This document shows positions 52,323 to 59,454 of a stretch of DNA of 64,000 nucleotides, in pieces. A program made the translations under genes and the position numbers. The stretch's first letter is position 1, and every line of letters begins with the position of its first letter. Origin of the DNA: Candidatus Zixiibacteriota bacterium (lineage in GTDB: Bacteria > Zixibacteria > MSB-5A5 > WJJR01 > JAJRUJ01); contig JAGVQM010000021.1 of NCBI GenBank assembly GCA_020051695.1, positions 248,001 to 312,000 on the forward strand. Direction: 5' to 3'. Below the pieces are notes generated by a model. The model was not told the origin of the DNA, searched no databases, and worked only from the letters and a program-made list of their open reading frames with translations.

Positions 52323-53276
52323 ATGCCGGACGTTCGTGCGGTAACGGATCTCGCGGAATGCCGCGGTCTGTGGGAGGCGGCTATTCCCCGAGAATTCATT
52401 TCGGATTTGTGGGAAGTCCGCGAGTGTTTTCACCGGCACTACCGGCATGTGCCGTATTTCATGGTCAGTGAAAACCGGCAGGGTCTCCGGGGATTTCTGC
52501 CGCTTTCCTGGAATGCGGAAACCGCCAATTACCTGTATTTTCCCGGCGAGACCTGGCACGGCAAAACCTGGCTGGAGCAAAACCGGCTGATCCTCGGCGA
52601 CCCGCAGGCCCTGCCGGAACTGCTCGCCGCGGTGCCGGGCCAGTTCTATTTGCGGTATTTGCAGGGCGATGTGAATCCGTACATTCCCCGGGAAACGACC
52701 GACGAAATCGGCTATTTCTTTCTGCCGCCGCTGTACAATTTCGATTTCCAGTCGTATTTCGACGTGTTTTCGCACAAGACCGCCAAACGGCTGAGACGTG
52801 AGATGGACGCGTTTGCCGGGCGCGGCGTCGAATACCGGATCGATCATCATGGCGACTTCGAGACCCTGATCGCGCTTAACGTACAGCGTTTCGGCGAGGA
52901 TTCCTATTTTGCCGATACTCGTTTTCTGGAGAGCTTTCGGTCGTTGATGGCACTTCTGGCCGACCGGGGCTGGTTGCGGCTGACCACGGTTGTCATTGGG
53001 GGACAGGTGGCGGCCGTTGACCTGGGAGCGGTGTACAACGGCACCTATACACTGCTGGCCGGCGGGACGCATGCGGATTTTCCCGGCATTGCCAAGTTGA
53101 TCAACCTGTATCACATGAAATGGGCTTGCGATCAACACCTGCAGCGAGTCGATTTTTTGTGCGGCGATTTCAACTGGAAAACCATGTTCCATCTGACTCC
53201 CCGACCCCTTTTTGTGTATGAGGGTCAGGGAGGGAAAGTCGTACAAACCGGAATGACCGGCGCGCGTGCCTGGTAA
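52323..53276 (+). CDS. CelD/BioF2-type GNAT (FemAB-like) acyltransferase
   Basis: A 317-residue protein with two GNAT-like halves. The second half contains SHKTAKRLRREMDAFAGRGV (the lysine/arginine-rich cofactor-binding helix typical of PF13480-type enzymes), VIGGQVAAVDLGAVYNGTYT and FLCGDFNWKTMFH. Members transfer acyl or aminoacyl groups onto amines in polysaccharide, peptide or small-molecule pathways. The start at ATG 52323 is two bases after the SpeD-like stop. The ATP-grasp gene follows after 36 bases. In this operon it could acylate an amine made by either decarboxylase. Confidence 0.85.
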   Translation: MPDVRAVTDLAECRGLWEAAIPREFISDLWEVRECFHRHYRHVPYFMVSENRQGLRGFLPLSWNAETANYLYFPGETWHGKTWLEQNRLILGDPQALPELLAAVPGQFYLRYLQGDVNPYIPRETTDEIGYFFLPPLYNFDFQSYFDVFSHKTAKRLRREMDAFAGRGVEYRIDHHGDFETLIALNVQRFGEDSYFADTRFLESFRSLMALLADRGWLRLTTVVIGGQVAAVDLGAVYNGTYTLLAGGTHADFPGIAKLINLYHMKWACDQHLQRVDFLCGDFNWKTMFHLTPRPLFVYEGQGGKVVQTGMTGARAW

Positions 53277-53312
53277 ATCCCGTTGAGTGTCCCGACATCC
53301 GGAGGACCGCCG

Positions 53313-54668
53313 ATGACTGACCGACGAGTATTGGTAATCGGCACCACCACGGATTATATCACGTACCTCCATGGCCGGTATCCGGGGCGGATGGTCTTTG
53401 TGACGGACCATGCCGAGCAGGCCTCCAGCCCCAGCCCACGGCCCGACCGGACTTCGGAAATTTTCTGCGATCTCAGCGACCACGGCCAGGTCCGGAAAAA
53501 GATTTTCACCCACTTGAAGCGGTACAGTGTAGTCCCCAGCGGGGTCGTTTGTTTCGATTGTGAGCAACTGGTATTGGCCGCCCGTATTGCCGCGGCGTTG
53601 TCGCTTGATTTTCCGTCGGTGGAGACTATCCGGCTTTGCCGGAACAAACACTTGACGCGGCAGGCCTGGCACAGCAAAAATGTCCGGTGTCCCCAATCGC
53701 GGTTGATTCATACCGGCGCGGACGCACTCCGTTATTTCAGTGAACTGAAAAAGCCGCTGGTCCTCAAACCGCTGACCGGCAGCGGCAGCGAATTGACTTT
53801 CAGTTGCGCGGATGAATATGAAATCGTCAAGGCGTTTGGTATCCTGAAAGACGGCCTAGAACAACGCAAACAGTTGCGGATGTATTTTCCCCCGGCCGAG
53901 GATGCCGGCGGCGAGGAACCCCGGCCCAGCATGGCGGCGGAAGAATTTATTTCCGGCCGCGAATATAGCTGCGATTTCCTGATCGACGGACCTGAACTCC
54001 GGCTCATCCGTGTGGCCAAAAAGATGCCCGGCCACGGCCTTCCTTTTGGGACAACACTGGCGTACACGGTTCCGGCGCAGCTTCCCGGCTGGCTGGACCG
54101 GAACACCCTGCGCAATAAATTGCGGGGGGCGGCCCGCGCGCTGGGGATAACCCGCGCCATCTGCATGGTTGATTTCATCGTGACCCGCGATGACGTGGTC
54201 TTTCTGGAAATGACACCCCGGCTGGGTGGGGATTGCCTGCCCCGGCTGGTCTGGCACGGCTGCAATCTGGATGTCCTGGGGATGGCGCTCGATTTTGCCG
54301 AAGGTGGGACGATAGCGATCCCGCCGGCCTGGCAATGGCGGCACGTGGTCGGCTTAAAATTATTCGCCACCATCCCGGGGACATTCCAATCGATGTGTAC
54401 CGATCGGCTGACCGCCGACAGCCGTGTGCTGGAATTAGGGATCCGCTGGGTGCCGGGTCACCAGGTAGTGTTGCCCCCGCAGGATTATGATTCCTGGCTG
54501 CTGGGCCATGTCATTTTCAAGCCGGACGCGAACATCGAGCTGGAACGCCAGTGTGATGACCTTCGCGGGAAACTTATCGTGCAAATGGAGACGACAAATG
54601 TTCAGGACCTTTCCGGGGGTCATGGTGCAGGTCGCCAGATTACTGGGACGGCCGACGCCGCAACTTGA
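53313..54668 (+). CDS. ATP-grasp ligase
   Basis: A 451-residue carboxylate-amine ligase that would activate a carboxylate as acyl phosphate and join it to an amine. The N-terminal Rossmann-like part begins VLVIGTTTDYITYLHG. The ATP-grasp core shows KPLVLKPLTGSGSELTF (ATP-binding Lys), EEFISGREYSCDFLIDG, and the metal-binding segment VVFLEMTPRLGGDCLPRL, with Thr where most members have Asn (E-x-N becomes E-x-T). The last 100 residues are a separate C-terminal domain. ATG 53313 follows CCGGAGGA. It overlaps the next gene by 71 bases, showing tight coupling. The amino-acid substrate is unknown. Confidence 0.88.
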   Translation: MTDRRVLVIGTTTDYITYLHGRYPGRMVFVTDHAEQASSPSPRPDRTSEIFCDLSDHGQVRKKIFTHLKRYSVVPSGVVCFDCEQLVLAARIAAALSLDFPSVETIRLCRNKHLTRQAWHSKNVRCPQSRLIHTGADALRYFSELKKPLVLKPLTGSGSELTFSCADEYEIVKAFGILKDGLEQRKQLRMYFPPAEDAGGEEPRPSMAAEEFISGREYSCDFLIDGPELRLIRVAKKMPGHGLPFGTTLAYTVPAQLPGWLDRNTLRNKLRGAARALGITRAICMVDFIVTRDDVVFLEMTPRLGGDCLPRLVWHGCNLDVLGMALDFAEGGTIAIPPAWQWRHVVGLKLFATIPGTFQSMCTDRLTADSRVLELGIRWVPGHQVVLPPQDYDSWLLGHVIFKPDANIELERQCDDLRGKLIVQMETTNVQDLSGGHGAGRQITGTADAAT

Positions 54669-55962
54669 CCGGGCGGAACTGATACAATGTGTCAGGCAAT
54701 TGCTGGACCGGCGGCAGCAGTTTCTGGCCCTGTCCCGCGAGCGCGCGTCGCCGTTGTATGTCCTGGACACCGCCGCATTGCTGGACCGGGCGCGGCAGTT
54801 CCTGCAGGCCTTTGCGGGCGTCCTGCCGAAGGTCGGGGTGTTTTACGCGGTCAAATGCAACAATCACCCCTTGCTGGTCTCGGCGCTGGCCCGGAACGGG
54901 TTCGGACTGGATGTCTCGAGCGGGCTGGAGCTGGCCCTGGCGCTGGATTGCGACGCCCGGCAGATTGTCTTCAGCGGACCGGGCAAAACCGACAACGAAC
55001 TGGAAATGGCCGTCCAACACGCCGGCCATGTGACTGTCCTCCTGGACAGTTTTGCCGAGCTGGATAAACTCGAACGGCAGGCCGCAAAATTCAATGTGCG
55101 GGTCCGCGCCGGGATTCGTGTAACGACTGTAGAATCGGGTATCTGGCGCAAGTTCGGGATCCCGCTGGACCAGTTGGCGGCGTTTTTCACCCGCGCCCGA
55201 AGCTGCCGCTATGTCCATCTATGCGGCATCCAGTTTCATTTGAGCTGGAACCTCAACGCCCGCGCGCACGTCCGGTTCATCACCCGGCTGGGCGGGGTAC
55301 TGCGGGAGTTCAAAGCACGCAGGCGGGAACGGATTGAATTCATCGATATTGGCGGGGGGTATTGGCCGTCACAGGGAGAATGGCTCCAGGCCGAGGCGAC
55401 ACCCCTGGGGAAACTGCGCCAGGCGTTGGGCCGCCCGACAGACAATGACCACCGCCATTACCGCCTCCCGGCGGCATCCATCACCGAATTTGCTGAACAG
55501 ATTGCCGCCGCGCTTCAGCAACACCTACCCGGCGGGATGAACTACACTGTCTATGCTGAACCGGGGCGCTGGCTTTGTCACGATGCCATGCACATCCTCC
55601 TGCGTGTCCTGGACCGCAAATCCGAATCCCTGGTCATTACCGATGGCGGGATCAATGCCGTGGGCTGGGAACGTTACGAGCACGATTATTTCCCGGTCAT
55701 CAATCTCTCCCGTCCGGGACTGGAAGAACGGGAATGTCTGGTGGCCGGGTCGCTGTGTACGCCCCATGATATCTGGGGGTACAACTATTTCGGGGACGAT
55801 ATTCAGCCAGGGGACGTGCTGCTGGTCCCGTTCCAGGGGGCCTATACCTACAGTCTGAAGCAGGAATTTATCAAGCCACTGCCCCGGTCTGTCGAACTGG
55901 CATCCGCCGCGGCCGAGGTTTTGCCGCAGGATGCGCTGGTTGCCGGGACCGGCGAGGTTTAG
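54598..55962 (+). CDS. fold-III PLP-dependent amino-acid decarboxylase (LysA/ODC/BtrK-like)
   Basis: An alanine-racemase-fold decarboxylase of 454 residues. PLP Lys86 is in GVFYAVKCNNHP. Also visible are the PLP-stacking His (CGIQFHLSWNL), the phosphate-binding FIDIGGGYW, and EPGRW. The dimer-partner segment AGSLCTPHDIWGY is there, and the C-terminal FQGAYTYSLKQEFI. CTPHD is closer to biosynthetic-cluster enzymes of BtrK type than to ornithine (CDxxD) or diaminopimelate (CESGD) decarboxylases. The start at ATG 54598 lies inside the ATP-grasp gene; ATG 54622 is an alternative. A second decarboxylase beside the pyruvoyl enzyme suggests two decarboxylated building blocks. No terminator is clear after it. 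Confidence 0.88.
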   Translation: MFRTFPGVMVQVARLLGRPTPQLDRAELIQCVRQLLDRRQQFLALSRERASPLYVLDTAALLDRARQFLQAFAGVLPKVGVFYAVKCNNHPLLVSALARNGFGLDVSSGLELALALDCDARQIVFSGPGKTDNELEMAVQHAGHVTVLLDSFAELDKLERQAAKFNVRVRAGIRVTTVESGIWRKFGIPLDQLAAFFTRARSCRYVHLCGIQFHLSWNLNARAHVRFITRLGGVLREFKARRRERIEFIDIGGGYWPSQGEWLQAEATPLGKLRQALGRPTDNDHRHYRLPAASITEFAEQIAAALQQHLPGGMNYTVYAEPGRWLCHDAMHILLRVLDRKSESLVITDGGINAVGWERYEHDYFPVINLSRPGLEERECLVAGSLCTPHDIWGYNYFGDDIQPGDVLLVPFQGAYTYSLKQEFIKPLPRSVELASAAAEVLPQDALVAGTGEV

Positions 55963-56057
55963 GATTTTATCATTTTGTGCCGAATAATAAAGTAGAAGAT
56001 GCACACAACTGCAATAAACGGATAAAACCGAGTCCTACTCTTCTGAGGTAAGGAGCC

Positions 56058-56291
56058 ATGCGTTCACGCAAAAAAGGGAAGACGTGCCCGCGTTGCGGCG
56101 GTTCCGATATCCAGCTTCTGGACATCGTTGATGCCGAGATCCACGTCTATCAGTGTGAGGATTGTGATCACGTGTTTGAACAGGACAATTTTCGGTCCAA
56201 GTCCAAGTTGCCGCGGAATAAATTCGATGATGATTTCGAGGAGGACCCCGAGTGGTCCGATTATGCCGACGAGGCACAGGAGTACGAATGA
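56058..56291 (+). CDS. small zinc-ribbon protein
   Basis: A 77-residue protein with two CxxC pairs: Cys10/Cys13 (KTCPRCGGSD) and Cys33/Cys36 (YQCEDCDHVF), forming one zinc ribbon, then a strongly acidic tail (DDDFEEDPEWSDYADEAQEYE). The fold resembles zinc ribbons of transcription or translation factors, but no family is assigned. AAGGAG precedes the ATG at 56058. It is 95 bases after the decarboxylase gene and before a good terminator, so it may be the last gene of that transcript or stand alone. Confidence 0.75.
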   Translation: MRSRKKGKTCPRCGGSDIQLLDIVDAEIHVYQCEDCDHVFEQDNFRSKSKLPRNKFDDDFEEDPEWSDYADEAQEYE

Positions 56292-56409
56292 TCCGGTCGT
56301 GGGCGGCAAGGCGTATCACAACGGGGACTGCCGGGAGGTGCAATGCCGCCGTTCTCCGGCATCCCGGCCCTGATTACCATTGAATACATGGAGCTGATGA
56401 TGTGCAGGA

Positions 56410-56438
56410 AGCCCGCTGCAATACAGCGGGCTTTTTTT
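56410..56438 (+). terminator. rho-independent terminator after the zinc-ribbon gene
   Basis: AGCCCGCTG (56410-56418) pairs perfectly with CAGCGGGCT (56424-56432), loop CAATA, then seven T. Probably the end of the operon that starts at 50881. Confidence 0.92.
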
Positions 56439-56503
56439 ATGCCATGGTTTTGGCCACCCGCCTTCAGAGTCAATTGAGCCGGCAACCCGGCGAAGGTATT
56501 GCA

Positions 56504-57706
56504 CTACCGCGCAAGAAGATCGACAATATGTCGAGCGGCGGTCGCGGCCCCGTCGATGGGAATCGCCGGATACTCCGGCTTGTGTCCGAGATTGCGTACC
56601 ACCTGTTCGGCGAGAGATCGCGGAGTCGTTTCCGACAATCTCATCCTGACGCCTGCTCCGTGCCGGGCCAGCCGTCCGGCAACGTATTTTTCCTGCTCGC
56701 AGTGTCCCTCAATGGGAAAATACAGGAACGGTTTTCTAAGCGCGGTCAGTTCGAGAGTCGTTGTTCCTCCGGCCTGCACGATCGCCAGATCACAGGCCGC
56801 AAAATGCCGGTAGAGCGATGGCACATACTCCCGTACCTCAACGCCCTCCGGGACATTGATCGAATCGCCGGCCAACCGCGGGCCGGTAATGAGTATCATC
56901 CGCACGTCAGGGATATTTTTCGTGATGAAGGGAAAGGCGTTCCCGCACATTTCCAGAAGTTCCCGTCCGATTGATGTCCCACCGATGGCGCAGATGATCA
57001 GTTTCTCCGTGCCGTACCCCGCATCGGCGCGGACTTGATGGGAATCACGGTACTCCTCCACCCGAAAGGGCAGGATATAGCCCACGAACTTGTAGCGGGA
57101 GAGTGCAAATGTGCGCCGATTCGGCAGCAAAAAACCAAACCGGCGGTCGGGCACGTCCTCCAGCTCACCGACGAACAACCCCAAATCATAGGCGGCCGGT
57201 TTGTGCGGAAACCCCGCAGCCCACATGCGGTTCATCACATAAATCCCCAGTTGTTCCAGGGGATTGCGGGTCATAGCCTCGAACCCGACAAAATCATAGA
57301 TCATCACGAACGGAGATTTTTTCAAATGGGGACGCTCCCGAAATGCGGTCGCCAGGTCATACGTCTCGTCACCGATGATAAGGTCATACTTGTCGCGGGC
57401 CGTAACGCGGTGGACCAGGTCGATATTGTGCTGCCATTGGCGGCGAAAATCCATGGCATACCGCCACAGGTTCAGCTTGAAACCGCGCGAGGCAGATTCC
57501 GCAATCAGGTTCTCGTCGAGGTAGTCTGCGGCTTCGGGCAGGAGTGTTTCGCCGTTTTCCTGCAGAAAAAAACTGGCTGGATGCGCGGCCAGCCAATGGA
57601 TTTCAAGGTCGTCTCGGACCGCGCGAAGTTCATTGGCGATAGCAATATCTCTGGTAACATGGCCGAGGCCGATCGAACCGCTGATGAAGAGAATGCGCTT
57701 GTTCAT
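56504..57706 (-). CDS. MurG/UGT-like glycosyltransferase (GT-B fold)
   Basis: A 400-residue GT-B glycosyltransferase. The N-terminal acceptor domain opens RILFISGSIGLGHVTRDIAI (the GxGH motif of MurG-like and MGDG-synthase-like enzymes). The C-terminal donor domain has CAIGGTSIGRELLEMCG, YVPSLYRHFAACDLAIVQAG and GTTTLELTALRKPFLYFPIE, then GHCEQEKYVAGRLARHGAG. Such enzymes glycosylate lipids, polyketides or cell-wall precursors using UDP-sugars. Its ATG at 57706 overlaps the stop of the upstream DUF6933-like gene (TAATG). A decayed copy of its N-terminus lies at 10191-10400. Confidence 0.88.
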   Translation of the reverse strand: MNKRILFISGSIGLGHVTRDIAIANELRAVRDDLEIHWLAAHPASFFLQENGETLLPEAADYLDENLIAESASRGFKLNLWRYAMDFRRQWQHNIDLVHRVTARDKYDLIIGDETYDLATAFRERPHLKKSPFVMIYDFVGFEAMTRNPLEQLGIYVMNRMWAAGFPHKPAAYDLGLFVGELEDVPDRRFGFLLPNRRTFALSRYKFVGYILPFRVEEYRDSHQVRADAGYGTEKLIICAIGGTSIGRELLEMCGNAFPFITKNIPDVRMILITGPRLAGDSINVPEGVEVREYVPSLYRHFAACDLAIVQAGGTTTLELTALRKPFLYFPIEGHCEQEKYVAGRLARHGAGVRMRLSETTPRSLAEQVVRNLGHKPEYPAIPIDGAATAARHIVDLLAR

Positions 57707-57996
57707 TAATCTACGTCCCCTAAACGACCAGCATTGCCACACCGACTGCTGAGCACCATATTGTCGCGCAAAGCTCTCATACTCTGTTCAACAAACGCCC
57801 ACTCGTTTGGAACGCCCTTGCCGGGTAACACAACTGAATAAAGGGACTGGGAATTCGTCAGCAGAATACACTGCCAGCGCGATACCGTGAACAGGTTCGC
57901 CGTCCAGTCGACAAGCGGGTTGTCGTGCGGCGGCAGTGACGCGGCCGGCACGACTTTAATCCTCCTGGCCAGCTTCTGTGTTACTCGAAATATCAC
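57706..57996 (-). CDS. DUF6933-like protein, possibly truncated
   Basis: A 96-residue protein beginning VIFRVTQKLARRIKV and containing LVDWTANLFTVSRWQCILLT, then NSQSLYSVVLPG. This matches my recollection of the DUF6933 opening (CTQKLLKEL ... WHANL..I.RRKCVLFVND.TLFS). Family members are usually longer (about 160 residues); the helical C-terminal half is missing here. The GTG start at 57996 is supported by AGGAGGATTAAAG upstream. Its stop overlaps the glycosyltransferase start by one base. It could be a trimmed but functional gene or a remnant retained for coupling. Confidence 0.55.
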   Translation of the reverse strand: MIFRVTQKLARRIKVVPAASLPPHDNPLVDWTANLFTVSRWQCILLTNSQSLYSVVLPGKGVPNEWAFVEQSMRALRDNMVLSSRCGNAGRLGDVD

Positions 57997-58055
57997 GTGT
58001 CCCCGTCCCGATTTATCTGAAGATGGTCCCGTTTCACCGTAAAAAGTCTCTGCCG

Positions 58056-58499
58056 CTAGTGAAGAAACTCCGGATGATTATCTGCAATCCACGTCGATAT
58101 GCGTCGTCTCAGTTCTATCGCGGCCTTCATTGCCGCGTCCGCCTCAGCATCCGAAATCATGTCGACTGAATCATAGATTGCGGTGTGGCGCATTCTCCTG
58201 ATCTTATGCAGAAGCTTGATTGTGTCGGCCTCAACCGAGGGCACAGTGTAAGCAAGCGAATCAATGGTCCGCTCGTGCTCGCGATCACGAGCCGGACGAT
58301 AACCACAGGCATACAACGCGGCACGGGCGTAACGCAAAGCGGCGGCATAGGCCATATTGAGTTTCCAACCGGCGGCAATCCCTTCAATCTCTGCGCTGCG
58401 GATATCTTCCTTGGCACTATGTAACAGCGCCCGCATTTCTTCAGCGCTGGTATCATGCTGATGAAGCCACCTGCTATTCAACCAGTCTGCTAAACTCAT
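58056..58499 (-). CDS. HEPN-domain protein (toxin-like partner of MNT)
   Basis: A 147-residue all-helical HEPN protein: MAYAAALRYARAALYACGYR in the middle, then the end motif LLHKIRRMRHTAIYDSVDMI. The RNase-type Rx4-6H motif is only loosely kept (Arg101/Arg102 and His105), as in many HEPN proteins paired with nucleotidyltransferases. In such pairs the HEPN protein is the toxin and the MNT partner modifies it (for example by AMPylation). It overlaps the end of the MNT gene by 26 bases, so they are co-translated. Confidence 0.85.
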   Translation of the reverse strand: MSLADWLNSRWLHQHDTSAEEMRALLHSAKEDIRSAEIEGIAAGWKLNMAYAAALRYARAALYACGYRPARDREHERTIDSLAYTVPSVEADTIKLLHKIRRMRHTAIYDSVDMISDAEADAAMKAAIELRRRISTWIADNHPEFLH

Positions 58500-59067
58500 C
58501 CTCGGACCCTAGTACGAATTCCCTTTCGGAATTGGCTACTGACCGCAAGAAGTGATTGCTCTGCGACCACTTGGACCTGAACTCTGAATTGGAGAAGAGA
58601 GTGGGATTGATCTCGCGACCGATAGCTTGTTCGACCGTCGAAAGAGAACTGACGATTTCATCGAGACCCGCGCGACCAACAATAAACAGATCGATGTCGC
58701 TAGTCGGGACTTCTTCACCTCTGGAAAATGACCCATACACAAAGGCGACTGTGATTTTCTTCGACAGTGGTTTCAGGGCCTTCTGAATCTGACCTATTAC
58801 GCCAAAAGTCTTGAATACGATATTTCGCAGATCCGGGAAAATTGGATTGCTCCTATTGGCCGAATAGAATTTCTGGCGGCCCCGCTTGTTGGAGTTGAGG
58901 ATGCCCGCTTCCGTCAGGGTCATCAGTTCGCGCTGGACTACTCCCTGGCGGGTCCCCGTCAACCGGGCCACTTCAGAAAAATAGTACTGCTGGTCCGGAT
59001 TAAGAAAAAACAGCGCCAAGACCTTGCGTTTTGTCCCCGGAAACAGCGCCGCGGCTAGATTTCTCAT
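58474..59067 (-). CDS. MNT-type nucleotidyltransferase with N-terminal winged helix (antitoxin)
   Basis: A 197-residue two-domain protein. Residues about 12-75 are a winged helix (QYYFSEVARLTGTRQGVVQR, then ELMTLTEAGIL), able to bind DNA. Residues 105-197 are a minimal nucleotidyltransferase with GSFSRGEEVPTSDIDLFIVG (Gly112-Ser113, Asp124 and Asp126). Function: likely antitoxin that modifies the HEPN partner and represses its own promoter. Start ATG 59067 (MRNLAAALFPG) is preferred over 59079 because the promoter would put the transcription start near 59083. Confidence 0.87.
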   Translation of the reverse strand: MRNLAAALFPGTKRKVLALFFLNPDQQYYFSEVARLTGTRQGVVQRELMTLTEAGILNSNKRGRQKFYSANRSNPIFPDLRNIVFKTFGVIGQIQKALKPLSKKITVAFVYGSFSRGEEVPTSDIDLFIVGRAGLDEIVSSLSTVEQAIGREINPTLFSNSEFRSKWSQSNHFLRSVANSEREFVLGSEDEFSRLVE

Positions 59068-59072
59068 TTTTG

Positions 59073-59098
59073 TACCCATTTCGGGTATGAACGTACCC
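59073..59098. promoter_or_regulatory. three-box operator over the HEPN/MNT promoter
   Basis: Three alternating boxes: TACCC (59073-59077), GGGTA (59083-59087), TACCC (59094-59098), giving two nested inverted repeats with five- and six-base spacers. They cover the predicted minus-strand -10 box (TACGTT at 59095-59090; -35 TTGACG at 59118-59113, 17-base spacer). This is the expected binding site of the winged helix in the MNT protein. Confidence 0.6.
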
Positions 59099-59118
59099 AA
59101 ATTGAGTAATACCGTCAA

Positions 59119-59454
59119 GTCAAAAGTAGAAATCTCCGCAGGGATCGAGGAGACTCGAAGACAGCACGGATGTCAAAAAAACTCGCATTAATATATGTGG
59201 AACTCGTTGGTCGGTAATAAGATAATCATCACCATGCCGATAAGCGCCGTTGACAATTGGGCATTAGTCTTTTATCCTCTTTTTTTCGGGGATGGAGTCC
59301 CCCTTTAGAACCGCCCCGGCCGGGCTGATGACTCCTACCACGCAGTTTGTAACGGCGGTGGGGTCGAGAGTCAGTGAGAATTGGCCCGCCGCAAGGTGGA
59401 TTTTTTTCGCCTGTGCCACGGCCCGGAACGTTCACGCATAAGGAGGACTCGGCC
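59119..59454. other. non-coding gap before the antiporter gene
   Basis: No gene supported. It contains a GGGGA/TCCCC hairpin near 59290 within CTTTTTTTCGGGGATGGAG and TCCCCCTTT. No convincing promoter pair for the antiporter was found by eye. Confidence 0.35.

Noticed and set aside
51871-55962. Classical spermidine or carboxyspermidine pathway
   Set aside because: No spermidine synthase or carboxyspermidine dehydrogenase gene is adjacent, the SpeD-like protein lacks SAM-binding residues, and ligase and acyltransferase genes have no place in those pathways.
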